From Rotaria sordida (lineage: Eukaryota; Rotifera; Eurotatoria; Philodinida; Philodinidae): a stretch of 64,000 bases of DNA. Both the position numbers and the translations under genes were made by a program. The notes below the pieces were generated by a model that had not been told where the DNA came from, ran no database searches, and was given only the letters and a program-made list of their open reading frames with translations. The stretch lies in assembly GCA_905250125.1 (NCBI GenBank), contig CAJNOL010000073.1, positions 237,738-301,737 on the forward strand, in the 5' to 3' direction. Shown piece by piece: positions 37,803 to 48,362 of the stretch (positions are counted from its first letter, which is position 1; each line of letters starts with the position of its first letter).

Positions 37803-40800
37803 ATGGATAAAGTTAAAATAGATAATAATGTTTCAATACCATCATCATCAACAAATAGTGGAGCAGTTGATGAGGCTGAAGGTATATGGAGTGCTGATAT
37901 TGAACAAAGTTTTCTTGAAGCACTTGCTATATATCCTCCATGTGGACGACGAAAAATAATTTTAACTGAAGAAGGAAAAATGTATGGACGTAATGAATTA
38001 GTTGCACGTTATATTAAAATTCGTACAGGTAAAACACGTACACGTAAACAAGTCTCATCACATTTACAAGTACTTGCTAAACGTCGTTCAAAAGAATTAC
38101 AATCATTACGTAATGATAAAGCTGCACAACAAGTTATACTTGAAAGATTAAAACAATATACATCAGCTGAAATTGTTTCAATGAATAATGAACAAATTAA
38201 TAGTGATAATGATTCATTATCTGATGATAATGATGAACATAAGAAAAAAAAGACAACTAGTCCAATTAAGAATCTCCTTCAACCCATTCCAATTGATGAA
38301 CATTTAATAAAACCTATTCAACCATCAACTATGAATATAGATCAATTTCAAACGAAAGATGAATTATTTTCATGTTCTCAAGTATCTGATATTAAAAAAC
38401 ATACAACAAAAAGAATAATATCAACTAATAAATCGAATAGTACATTACCAAATATAATGAACAATTCAATGTCACATTTTATACCAAGTAAATAGTTCTT
38501 CTATCTAATCCAATATATTAATTCAATTTCATAAAATAAAATTAACTGAGCATTTTATGAGTATTACGTGAAATTAATACAATAAAAGTCATTCGACTCA
38601 ATGTAGATTAGCTTACTTGAAAGTTAATGTACTTAATCTTTAAAAAAATAGAATATGTGGAGAAGAATGATACTTCGAATGCGTAATCGCGCAGTTAGAT
38701 ATGGGTCGAGACTGGAACCAGACCGAAGGCTTTTTCATTGAAAACAATACCTTTTATGATCATGCAAAACTAGTATCTAAGGTCATATTGACATGAATCA
38801 CGTGTTCTAAATCGATATGGGCAAGATGAACCGAAACCGGGACTAATTGCTTTTTAGATCGGGATCAAGACTATTTTTTTTAAGACTATAGTCCAAACAA
38901 TCAAAAGTAGGAGTTGGAATTTTACTTTTTTTCGATTTCATCATGCTGTGTTGTCTTGTTTTTATATACTATGGACTGATGTGGATCGGTCAAATATTCA
39001 CTATTATAATCCTGTAGTAGTCCTCTACCTATGCTGTATATCTTGGAATTTTGTCTTGGTGTATATGTGTATATATAATATCAACTGTAGTGATTCTTAT
39101 CATTTGATTTTTATTTGCACATTGCATTTTGTATTACATATCTTTTTTATCGTACGTATAAATGACACTGTGTACTAATATATTGTGGGATAACTTTTTA
39201 TATTACACTTCCTTTATTATACTATGACACATAAAGCTCATCTGAAGGTATGGTGGCTATGATCTCTCTATATGAACAGGTCAATTCTATATGTCATAAT
39301 ACAATAAAGGAAGCGTAATATAAAAAGTTATCCCGCAATATATTGGTACACAGTGTCATTTATACGTACGATAAAAAAGATATGTAATACAAAATGCAAT
39401 GTGCAAATAAAAATCAAATGATAAGAATCACTACAGTTGATATTATATATACACATATACACCAAGACAAAATTCCAAGATATACAGCATAGGTAGAGGA
39501 CTACTACAGGATTATAATAGTAAATATTTGACCGATCCACATCAGTCCATAGTATATAAAAGCAAGACAACACAGCATGATGAAATTCAGGACTCTCGAT
39601 TGTTTTCGAGAGTGCCGGGGACTAATAATTTTTCGCAGACAGTACTCATAAATGCCCCCCTAATTTTCCCAAAAGTCAGAAGTGAAGAGCAAAAAGAAGG
39701 TCTTCAACAAGCTTTCTAGGCGTACTGAAGTACCCCTACGACAGCCGAACCCTTTCAATCCGAACTCTAAGCGCTACTAAAAATTTCGCAGACAAATAGC
39801 AAGAAAATTTTCGCAGACACGCTCAAAAAGTGCCGGGGGCTAGCTCCCGGCAGCCCCCGCCACATCGAGGGGCCTGATGAAATTGAAAAAAAGTAAAATT
39901 CCAACTCCTACTTTTGATTGTTTGGACTATAGAACTGAAGTCAAAAACGACTGTTCTCGCTCATGTTTATATGTGCAGTTTATCTAAAAATATTACAACT
40001 ATATTCACTGTATTCTTACGAAAGAGGATAAAAATTAGTAAATTAACGATAATTTGATTCAGTATAACATTCTATAAGCAGTGAAATATTAATTCCATGA
40101 ATAAAATAATCGATGTGTTTTTCTTCATCTATCGTTTAATGTAAAATATTACTGTTCTATATAATAATAACAAATTTTTTTTTCAAATTAGATTCTCCTG
40201 CCGTACATACTCATGCTGCAGGTCGATCTCGATGTTCATCAAATACTTCATCATCATCTCCATTATCTTCTGGTTCAACAGTTTCTCAAGGTCTAATGAT
40301 AACAAATTCATCTATAACTCCATTAGCTATAATTGGTGATGAAAGTTTTCGTCTTTATGAATTAAGTGCTTTTGTTGAAATTAATCGAACAATAGCTACA
40401 ACACATCCATCATTAATTTATCCAACATCAGAAGCATATTCAGCTCATCAACATGATTTAATTCGTTTACATGCAAATGATATTCAAATGAAAAATATTC
40501 AAACATTTGAAACAATATCAATTGATCAAATATTTGATAAATTTCCTCATTATGATGGTTTAAAAGATTTATATGAACGTAATCCATATGGATCATTTTT
40601 TTTAATTAAATTTTGGGCTGATGTACCCATATCATCATCAATAACAAATTCAATTAATATTCGTGATGAATCATTTTTTACATCATTTACATATACAAGT
40701 TGCTCAAATCGTCCAATACATATATCAACACGTTTATGTTCATTTGGTAAACAAGTTTTAGAAAAAGTTGAAACAAGTGAACATCCACAACGTGATCAAT

Positions 40801-42397
40801 TTGATCAATATATTTATCGTTTTGATCGTTCACCATTATGTGATTATATGGTACAATTTATACAAAAACTTCGTTCTCTTCCAAATACTTGTATGATGAA
40901 TAGTGTATTGGAGGTGAGACAAAGAAAAAGAAAAGAAAATATCAAAAATGAATTCGATAATTGAGTTCTTAAAAACACGATTACTAGTAAATATGAGATC
41001 TATTGAAAGAGAAGTTTAGCATACCTTTCAAAGATATGCATCGCTCACCCAGAGGCGAAGGGTGACAAGCGAGCAGCTCACCTTCTAACAGCAAGTATGA
41101 TTCAGTTTTTGGCGACCGCTTCACCGAAGAAAATTTTGAACGGTGGCTGCATTTTTATCATACCAGCTATTATACCCTATAGCTAGGACTTTTTAAAAAA
41201 AAAGAATAAACATTAGATGTTGGAAGCTAAGAGAAGGAATTTACTTGTTTATAGGTTTGTGTAAATTTTGTTGCAAAATAGATTAAGATTGAAACAAGCA
41301 CTCTATAAGTATATATGTAACTCTGGCTATGTCTCGCCTAATTAAATATACCTTCATGATATTTTCAATTTGATATTGTTGTTCATACTCGAATATTCAA
41401 AAATGAACCACTATTTTTTCAGAAATATCATAGCGCCACAAATATCAAGAAAAAAAACGTTCCGTGTTATCGTTAGATGCAGCCGGTCAGCAGTTGCGCC
41501 TTGTTCAGCCAGGAGGGCACGAGCTACCACGCCTCGTTAAGTTAGGAAGGCGCAAGGGATTGTGCCTCTTCCAGTAAGAAGGACGTGAATGATTGCGCTT
41601 ACATTCAGTTATGGGAGCACGAGCGACCGCACCATGTTCCGTCAGGGAGACATGGACAACTGTACGCCGTTAAGTTAGGAGAACACATGTGCTCACGCCG
41701 AATTCAGTTAGGAGAGTACGGGCAGCCGCCCTCGTTCAGTCAGGAGGACACGGGCAACCGCGCCTCATTCAGTTAGGAGGATACGAGCGGTCGCGACTAC
41801 TCTTAGGTAGTGGGCACGGGTGGTCGCGCCTTACTCGATCAGTAGGGTACGAACGACCACGCCTCGTTCAGTTAGGAGGATGTGGGAGACGGCGCCGTTC
41901 GCCAAAAAAAGGCTTTCTGATAGAGACCATCTGCGTCGCTTCTACCTCTTTTTTAGGCGCGATGTAGATCTCTGATTCTTTCGTGTTTCAATAAATATAC
42001 AGAACAATGTCCGTTTGTCATAAACTATCATAACATCCAAACCTATCAGTATATATTTCAACTTTGCATTAGATAGAAGTTCTCGTTATTATCCTGAATA
42101 ATTTTTATAACTTCAATTATGAAAGTAATTTAAATGTTTGTTTAAATATATTACTGCTTTTTGTACATATTAAAATCGTCTCATTTACAATTAAAATAGA
42201 TGCATTGGTTTTTTTTTTGACATTTTAATCTATAAAATCTTTCTTTTCTTTTATTGTAGAACTTTACTGTACTCCAAGTGATTAAATGTCTAGATAATCC
42301 CGAACAACTTTTACTTTGTCTTGCTTTTGTTTTCGAAATAGCTATGTTTGATGCAGGTGGGCCACAATATCAAGTGTACAAATTGGTTGCTAATTAA
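37803..42397 (+). CDS. TEAD: TEA-domain transcription factor (TEAD/Scalloped)
   Basis: DNA-binding partner of YAP/Yorkie at the end of the Hippo pathway; nuclear. Model: join(37803..38487, 40192..40913, 42260..42397), in phase, 514 aa (vertebrate TEADs about 430). Residues about 26-100 are the TEA domain: [60 protein letters not shown] and [10 protein letters not shown] long S/N/D-rich linker follows. The YAP-binding domain fills about 280-514: [12 protein letters not shown], HLxL-like DIQMKN.., [49 protein letters not shown] and the end YQVYKLVAN. Intron 1 (38488-40191) holds a 1-kb palindrome with a nested hAT insertion; intron 2 (40914-42259) holds a 33-bp minisatellite. Only the repeat content is unusual; the protein looks intact. 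Confidence 0.96.
38695..38875. repeat. Degenerate G/C-rich block in TEAD intron 1
   Basis: Contains GGGTCGAGACTGGAACCAGA, GAACCGAAACCGGGAC and ATCGGGATCAAGAC type words, more G/C-rich than the surrounding intron and related in style to the blocks at 770, 24305, 30010 and 58020. Confidence 0.45.
38886..39932. mobile_element. 1-kb palindromic element in TEAD intron 1, split by a nested insertion
   Basis: The left arm (38886 to about 39220) and right arm (about 39290-39587, resuming 39885-39932) are more than 95% identical inverted repeats by eye, about 340 bp each, around a loop of about 70 bp. The ends are CTATAGTCCAAACAATC / GATTGTTTGGACTATAG. Both arms encode the same open frame on opposite strands ([17 protein letters not shown], about 76-81 codons), which follows from the symmetry and need not be a gene. 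The high arm identity points to a recent element. The right arm is interrupted by a 289-bp hAT-type element. Confidence 0.9.
39588..39876. mobile_element. hAT-type non-autonomous element nested in the palindrome
   Basis: Starts CAGGACTCTCG and ends CGAGGGGCCTG (short imperfect inverted ends, CAGG..CCTG). It is flanked by the exact 8-bp duplication ATGAAATT at 39580-39587 and 39877-39884. The uninterrupted left arm of the host palindrome has the empty-site version (CATGATGAAATCGAAA in reverse), so the insertion can be read directly. The inside is G/C-rich (GTGCCGGGGGCTAGCTCCCGG, CCCCCTAATTTTCCC) and includes the repeated word TTTCGCAGACA. Confidence 0.9.
41490..41905 (+). repeat. 33-bp G/C-rich minisatellite in TEAD intron 2
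   Basis: About 12 degenerate copies of a unit like CGCCTCGTTCAGTTAGGAGG plus ACACGGGCGACCG, about 30-35 bp each. The block is near 58% G+C in a genome near 27%. Because 33 bp is 11 codons, plus-strand frames are open and show an 11-residue period ([11 protein letters not shown]-like); this is a by-product and no start, splice site or domain supports a protein. It ends at CGCCGTTCGCC near 41910. Confidence 0.85.
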
Positions 42398-42848
42398 GAA
42401 TAAAAACAATGATACAATCATATTTTTTTTTTGTTTGGTGCCGTTCTTTTTTTTCTCATTCTATGTATCTTCTGTATTTTTTTATGCAATTATTCTGTTC
42501 TTTATTCTTACTTAAATACACTTATTATTTTTTAGAACAGTGAGGTGTCGGTTTTCTTTTGCTCAATTACAGGGACTTGTAAGTGCTGTTCGAGCGATTA
42601 ATCAACACGTTTGTGAATTTTCTATCTTTGTTTAATATATGCCCAGTGATTACGGCATTCGTTCTTTTTCTTTCTTTCCGTTTGGTATTTTTCTATTTCT
42701 TTACATAACAAGCCCGGTCCTTCTCTTATTTTCCTTTTTTTTTGTTTATTAAAAATAAATCTTGAATAAAAACGATAATAAGCGATACGAATACATTAGT
42801 TATTTCTTTTGTTTGTTTGTTTTTCTCTCATTCTCTATCATATTCTAG
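42398..42848. other. Intergenic, TEAD to NAXD
   Basis: 451 bp, T-rich. It should contain the TEAD 3' UTR and the NAXD promoter or trans-splice region. The sequence just before the NAXD ATG is a pyrimidine tract ending TATTCTAG. Nothing else recognised. Confidence 0.4.
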
Positions 42849-43886
42849 ATGGCAATGGCTTCACAACATATGCAATTATTACAATCATTTCGAAAAGTTA
42901 TACCACCACTTTTATTTGATACACATAAAGGTGAAGCTGGTCGTATTGGTGTTGTTGGTGGAAGTGAAGAATATACAGGTGCACCAATATTTGCTAGTAT
43001 GGCAGCATTTCGAACAGGTGCTGATCTTGTTCATGTTTTTTGTGCAAAAAGTGCTGCTATACCAATAAAAAGTTTTTCACCTGATTTAATTGTACATCCA
43101 CTTCTTGTAAGTTAAAATAAATTAATTTATTTCTCTTTAAGATTTATTTAGGATTCACCATCTTTTTCGGATGATATAGATAAATGGTTACCACGTTTAC
43201 ATGCATTAGTTATTGGTCCTGGATTAGGACGTGATGAAAAAATTTTATCAAATGTTGAACAATTAATTGGTATTTTACGTAAACAAGAACATCCCATACC
43301 AATTGTTATTGATGCTGATGGTCTTCATTTAATAACTGAAAAACCACATCTTATAAATAATTATGAAAATTGTATATTAACACCAAATGTTATTGAATTT
43401 GAACGTTTATATGCAAAAGTAACAGGTGTAAAATCTGACGAAATAAAACAAGAAAATGATAAAAGAAAATTAGCACAAAAATTAGCTGAAACACTTCATG
43501 TTAATATTCTTATGAAAGGACATTTAGATACGATATCTTCACCAAATAGTCAAGAACCAATACAAAGTGGTATTGACGGTTCACCAAGACGTTGTGGTGG
43601 TCAAGGAGATTTATTAGCTGGAGCTTTAGCTACATCATATTGTTGGGCAATAAAAAATCGTGACAAAATTGAACATCAATCATCAAATTCAGAGAGATCA
43701 CCAACAAGTAATGAACGTATAAATTATTTATCTAAATCAACTCCAGCTCAAGTAGCGGCTTATGCTGCATCAACACTTGTTCGTACTGCAAGTCAAGGAG
43801 TTTTTAATAAACTTGGTCGCTCAATGATTAGTGCAGATATATTAAAAGAGATCGGACCAACATTTAATAAAATTTTTGAAAAATAG
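42849..43886 (+). CDS. NAXD: ATP-dependent NAD(P)H-hydrate dehydratase
   Basis: Metabolite-repair enzyme that dehydrates damaged S-NADHX/NADPHX back to NAD(P)H using ATP, paired with the epimerase NAXE. Model: join(42849..43106, 43152..43886), in phase, 330 aa (human isoforms about 330-390). Ribokinase-like fold (carbohydrate kinase-related family PF01256): [20 protein letters not shown] at residues about 27-46, [47 protein letters not shown], and the nucleotide-binding signature [15 protein letters not shown] near 225. The active-site Asp of the GGQGD motif is present. The ATG directly follows a CTAG acceptor-like site, so a first ATG three codons later (MASQ) is also possible. The TMT1-like gene starts 116 bp downstream on the same strand. 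Confidence 0.95.
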
Positions 43887-44002
43887 AAAAAAGAAAAATT
43901 TTTTCCATGTTCATCTTATTTAACCGTGCGTCTGTTCGCTTTTCTAATAGAAATAAACCTGCTATTTATTTTACATCCTTTATTATTTTATTTTTTTTTA
44001 AG

Positions 44003-45024
44003 ATGTTCGAACCAAATGTAAACACATTTTCACAATCTATTTTAATTGAAAAATCTCCCACATTATTAGGTACAATACGTAATTTTGTATCTAATATATT
44101 TGTACCATTTCAACAAGATTATCGTTATTGGCCATGGATAAAAATAGGAACAGTCATTATTGTATGTATTGGTTCCTATACACTTTATAAATATTTACCT
44201 GGATCTTATCGACATCATTATATGTCATCAACAAAAAATTTTTCTCTTCGTTATAATGAAGCACTTCATTTAGAAAAAGAAAAACTTTTTAACGAATTAA
44301 AAAATGTGAAAATGCGAGAAACAGAAAGAAGAATTCAAGTTCTTGAAATTGGTGCTGCACATGGTGCTAATATGCCTTATTATCCTCCATATCGTAATAT
44401 AATAAATAGTATTTTAATAGAAATTTTCTATTTTTATTCTTTAATAGTTGTTGAAGTTATTTGTGTTGAACCAATACGAGAATTTGAAAAAGATTTAAAA
44501 GAAACACTTCAACAAAATCCACATGTTAGATGTAGAGAATTATTAATAGGTAATGCTGAAAATATTGCTGGTAAGTAAAACAAAACAGAAGCAAAAAACA
44601 ACCTATATTTTTTTTATTTATAGTTATTCGAGATAATCAAGTTGATGCAGTTGTATCAACTTTAACACTTTCTTGTTGTAAAGATATTGATCAAGCACTA
44701 CGTGAAATTCGTCGGATTCTTAAACCAGTAAATAAATAAAAATCTTGATGATTAATTAAATCTTGTCATTTTTTCTTTTGTATTTTGTAGGGTGGTCTTT
44801 TTCTTTATATGGAAAATATTCGTTCATCGAATATTTTCTTTGCTTTTATTCAATATCTTTGTTCACCAATATATAAATTATTATTTGGTATTTCATTAAT
44901 AAGAAATATTCCAGAACATATTGAACGAGCACATTTTAACGGTGGTACAACACAACATATATTTAATGCACATGGTATTCCATTTCTTTTAAGTCCGCAT
45001 GTGTCGGGTATAGCACGAAAATGA
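44003..45024 (+). CDS. METTL7/TMT1-like membrane-anchored methyltransferase
   Basis: METTL7A/B (TMT1A/B) are ER or lipid-droplet SAM-dependent thiol methyltransferases. Model: join(44003..44393, 44448..44570, 44624..44727, 44791..45024), in phase, 283 aa (human 244). Residues about 40-60 form a membrane anchor (WIKIGTVIIVCIGSYTLY) after a longer than usual N-terminal extension. The SAM region is IQVLEIGAAHGANMPYYPPY, where motif I (usual E-x-G-x-G-x-G) reads EIGAAHG, so the middle glycine is replaced; then VICVEPIREFEKDL, DAVVSTLTLSCCKD, REIRRILKPGGLFLYMENI. The C-terminus SPHVSGIARK matches the human RPHIYGYAVK end. The ATG at 44003 was chosen because it follows TTTTTTTTTAAG (acceptor-like) and because the upstream frame is T-rich and unconserved. 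116 bp after NAXD, same strand. Confidence 0.87.
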
Positions 45025-45247
45025 TTTTTCTATTATTAGTATTATTTGTTATTAAGTAAGCTTGTGCCTTATTTTTTGTTTTGCGATTGTGTATAGATAT
45101 TTTTTTTTCTATGGGATTCAGAAAAATTTAATAAAAAACGAATTATTGTTTTGATGATTGTTTTAGTCGTTTGAATAGTAATTAAAAAAATAAAGAATTA
45201 TTCAAGCTGTATATGAAAGAATTTTTTTTTAAATAAAACAAAGAAAT
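45025..45247. other. Short intergenic region before the 5S gene
   Basis: AT-rich, with the 3' UTR of the TMT1-like gene (AATAAA near 45131, 45191 and 45246). Nothing else seen. Confidence 0.4.
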
Positions 45248-45255
45248 AAAAAAAA
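45248..45255 (-). terminator. Pol III oligo-T terminator of the 5S gene
   Basis: A run of eight T on the minus strand begins immediately after the last 5S nucleotide, the standard RNA polymerase III stop. Confidence 0.85.
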
Positions 45256-45373
45256 GCTTACGACACTCGGTATTCCCAGGCGGTCACCCATCCAAGTACT
45301 AACCGAGCCCGACGTTGCTTAACTTCAGTGATCGGACGAGAACTGGTGTATTCAACGTGGTATGGCCGTAAGC
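45256..45373 (-). rRNA. rrn5: 5S ribosomal RNA, single complete copy
   Basis: The 118-nt minus-strand sequence starts GCTTACGGCCATACCACGTT, contains the internal promoter region AGTTAAGCAACGTCGGGCTC (A-box/C-box area), GGATGGGTGACCGCCTGGGA and ends TACCGAGTGTCGTAAGC. The first and last bases pair (GCTTACG / CGTAAGC helix I), and an oligo-T terminator follows at once. It is isolated: no second 5S copy and no spliced-leader RNA gene was seen nearby, although 5S and SL genes are often linked in invertebrates. It looks fully functional. Confidence 0.97.
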
Positions 45374-45479
45374 ATTTACTATGAGTGATTTCTTTCAACA
45401 TATTCATATTTTTCTCTCGATTTATGAAAAATATTGATAAATGAAGCAAAATTATGTATAGATGATGAATTACGAACAA

Positions 45480-47080
45480 CATACTATGTTTGTTCTTCTT
45501 CTATATTATAAAGTAAATGACGATGAATAAGATCATGAATTGAAGTTGCAAACGTTAACAGATGTATTCTATTTTTAGCAACTTGTTTACTTTTTATTTT
45601 ATTGAATTTTATGTTCAGTTGAACAATCAATTCTTGTTCAGTACTTACACAAGCATTTAATCAATCTTCAATAGCTAGAGATACTTTTAATAACAAATCT
45701 GTACAGATGCATTTTAATAATAGGAAAAAAAAAGAATCGATAATTCTTGATGTTTGGCTAAGGAAAAGTTAATACAACTTTGATAGTACATATCGTCATC
45801 GTCAAAAAAGATGTAATTGATAATTAAAGATAAGCAACTTCGACTTCGGAGCTAGCTCCGCTTTCAGAGCAGAGCTGGAGCGGAGTCAGAGCGGAGCGGC
45901 TTGAACAAATCTGGAGCTGAAGCTGAGGTGGAGCGGCTAACGGTCGGAGCTACCCATCTCTGTCGATGATACAAGTAGATAATGACCACAACCAATTTCA
46001 AGTGATCGTTTCGTTTGAAAAGTAACAATGGATAAAACACTATACATAATGGCAATAAATACATATCATTATTGTAAAAGATGTATTTAATTTTACTACT
46101 GTCGTTTGTCGCGAAAAAGAAACATTTGATTGAATACTATAACTAAAAATAACGTCGAGTAATAGATCAAAATCTGCTGAAGTAAATTGTCATTAACTAC
46201 CACAATAACATTCTTTACAAAAGCATGATGATGTTGGACACATATTATTATATTAATATTGATGACCATTATTTTAACAATAATTGCGACCTGAAAAGTC
46301 GTAAATAGGATGACAATCAAATTTAAAACAATTTGCATGTTGATCAACGTCACATTGATACGTTTGAAATCACAATTGAGCATCGATTGTGAAATCGATA
46401 TAGTTTTAGTGAAAATAAATTCAATTTTTGTATCATTATTGTCACCTCTTGAATCTGTAGAACATTCAGAAGTAAGACAATAATAATTTATTTCATACAT
46501 TCTTTCATCATCTGCAATATATCGATTTGACTAAGATATTGTTCTTTTCAAATAACAAACTTGTTCAAATTTTTCATCAGGATAAATACAAATCAAATTT
46601 GAAGAACAATCATATGCATTCTTAATCGTATATAACATTCCAGAAAAGTCATCAAAACATTGACAAAAATATTTATTTGAATTTGAAAAACATCTACATT
46701 GTTCATGCAAATATTTTAAAGGATAATTTTTCCGATATGAGTAAAAGTTCTTGTACAAAAACATCTACTTGTAATGAAAGACGATGTACTGGTAAAAAAT
46801 GCATATCGAATAGGATAAAGCATACTATTCTATTTTGAGTTTATCATAAGCATCAATGTGTACTATGATTGTAATGTTTTGATCGTATTAAATAAAGAAC
46901 ATAGAAATTGAATTCTTTTTCGACAATCACGTATGAAGATATAATTAAACTGTTCAAAAGAATAAGTGTTCGTCTTTTTGTCAACAAGTTTAATAACATA
47001 AGTGAAGATTGTTCATCATTCAGTTGTTCGAAATTTTGATGTGACACTGACTCATTAAGAGTGTTGGTGGGGAGCATGAG
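45480..47080 (-). pseudogene. Decayed EGF-repeat / seven-helix receptor-like gene (bdelloid-type family)
   Basis: Fragments in shifting frames, in the right order along the minus strand: CRCFSNSNKYFCQCFDDFSG with YDCSSNLICIYPDEKF (EGF-like, about 46580-46730), TKTISISQSML (about 46400), HANCFKFDCHPIYDFSGRNY (about 46290-46350) and CPTSSCFCKECYCGS (second EGF-like region, about 46200), then NACVSTEQELIVQLNIKFNK with KSKQVAKNRIHLL and SIHDLIHRHLL (about 45490-45660), the cytosolic loop typical of the family's receptor part. I recall this pattern (QCFPGFSG..YDCKCS, NACVSIER..KKKSKQ, IHDPIHRRLI) from large bdelloid rotifer families. Several in-frame stops (for example in the GRNYC*NNG and CYCGS** stretches), frameshifts and loss of the first helices show it is dead. 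A G/C-rich GGAGCT block (45840-45960) is inserted between the EGF and receptor pieces. The upstream limit near 47080 is vague. Confidence 0.65.
45840..45960. repeat. Degenerate GGAGCT/GGAGCG hexamer array
   Basis: A roughly 120-bp run of CGGAGCTAGCTCCGC, GAGCTGGAGCGGAGTC, GAGCGGAGCGGC and CTGAAGCTGAGGTGGAGC words. It interrupts the pseudogene and is the most G/C-rich stretch nearby. It belongs with the other degenerate hexamer-like blocks of the window by style, though its core word differs. Confidence 0.6.
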
Positions 47081-48362
47081 TGAGTGGGTGTCGTTGTGGG
47101 CTGCGCTGAGTGATCAGGAGAAAGAGACGTAATGGAAGATAGATGAGCGAAGTTTTGGTAAAATATACTCATTTATGATGTAATTATCGATCGGCTGAAC
47201 AATTCGAAGCTTCTGCTTCTTAGGAGGGAAGGAATGAAGGTTGAACGAAATCTTAGTAATGGGTATTTATTAGTTGTGCAGTTTGCGATCACTTGATCGA
47301 CTTGCAAACTATTTTTCGAAATGAGTACGATTGGTGAACAATATGTTGATATTGAGTGCTATAAACGAACTGAATTGGTATGCTTTAAAATGAGCATAGT
47401 AGGTAAATAGGGTGTTCATAAAACTATTCATTTCGCATATGACATACATGAAGATGATCAACTTGTAACATTTTATTGAAAAATAGGGAGAGAAAAGTAC
47501 ATGAGTATGTCTGCCATTGATATTAAAAAATGGAGAAAGAACGCGAATTTAATCAAATTTTGTTTGGTATATTTTTAAACAGTTTAATAATATAATAAAG
47601 TAAAGAGTTCTCGTGCAAATTGCACGGATCGGTTTTTCTTAAGCTTTGTGACTTTAAGTTGGTCGATATATCTCCACGTAAAAGAATTCTAGAAAGTATC
47701 TGAGAGCTCGTAAAAATTTTACACCATCCTCGAGAGCTCCAGATATTCTTCTCAAGATTGAATTTTGACTCTACACCTTTAACCGTTGACGTTTGGCACT
47801 GACAACAGTCACACACACAAAATATTATATAGGTAAGGGAAAAAAGGAAGACCTAGTAAGCAGTGTACAAGTGAATAGAGATTTCAATAGTATATTGAAC
47901 ACACGGCTTCGAACTTCCGCACTGTCTGGCGACTTAATGGTCCACCTTGTTGTGACTGTATGAAGTTTAAAACAGAGAAAATCTTGCTTCATGGTGTTCA
48001 AGTGCTTATTAGACTATGAATGTAGACGTAGAGTGTGTCTGAGAATGTGTGGTGATGTCTAATGTATATCTTCTCTTCAGCAATTTCAACACAGCACGAT
48101 TACATCCTGCACATAAAACCAAATTCATACCAACACCCTAGCGATACATACTTCCGCACCCACATCCACACGTAACATTATATTATACTATCTTACATTT
48201 GTAAGCATGCATTCAAATCAAAATCTTGGATTAATCAGTAGGGATTACAAGAAAAAAAAAGGAAAAATCTTCGAATGTCCTTAGCATTCTCGCTGTATAC
48301 TTTTCTCGATCGATCAAGTCTTTCACCGTTGAGCAATTGTATGTATGCATACAGCAGTCTGA
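47081..48362. other. Intergenic, gene-free
   Basis: Between the pseudogene and the four-helix protein gene. G/T-rich words (GTGGGGAGC, GAGTGGGTGTCGTTGTGGG) at 47060-47105 are mildly reminiscent of the bdelloid telomere repeat TGTGGG but are too few to call. No open frame with recognisable content. Confidence 0.4.

Noticed and set aside
38948-39573. Two near-identical open frames on opposite strands ([15 protein letters not shown]...)
   Set aside because: They are the same sequence in the two arms of a palindromic element; symmetry explains both, and there is no domain or splice evidence for a gene.
41585-41967. Open frames with an 11-residue repeat
   Set aside because: They come from the 33-bp minisatellite in a TEAD intron; no start context, splice sites or homologue.
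45258-45482. A 74-codon open frame on the minus strand
   Set aside because: It overlaps the 5S rRNA gene and is explained by it.
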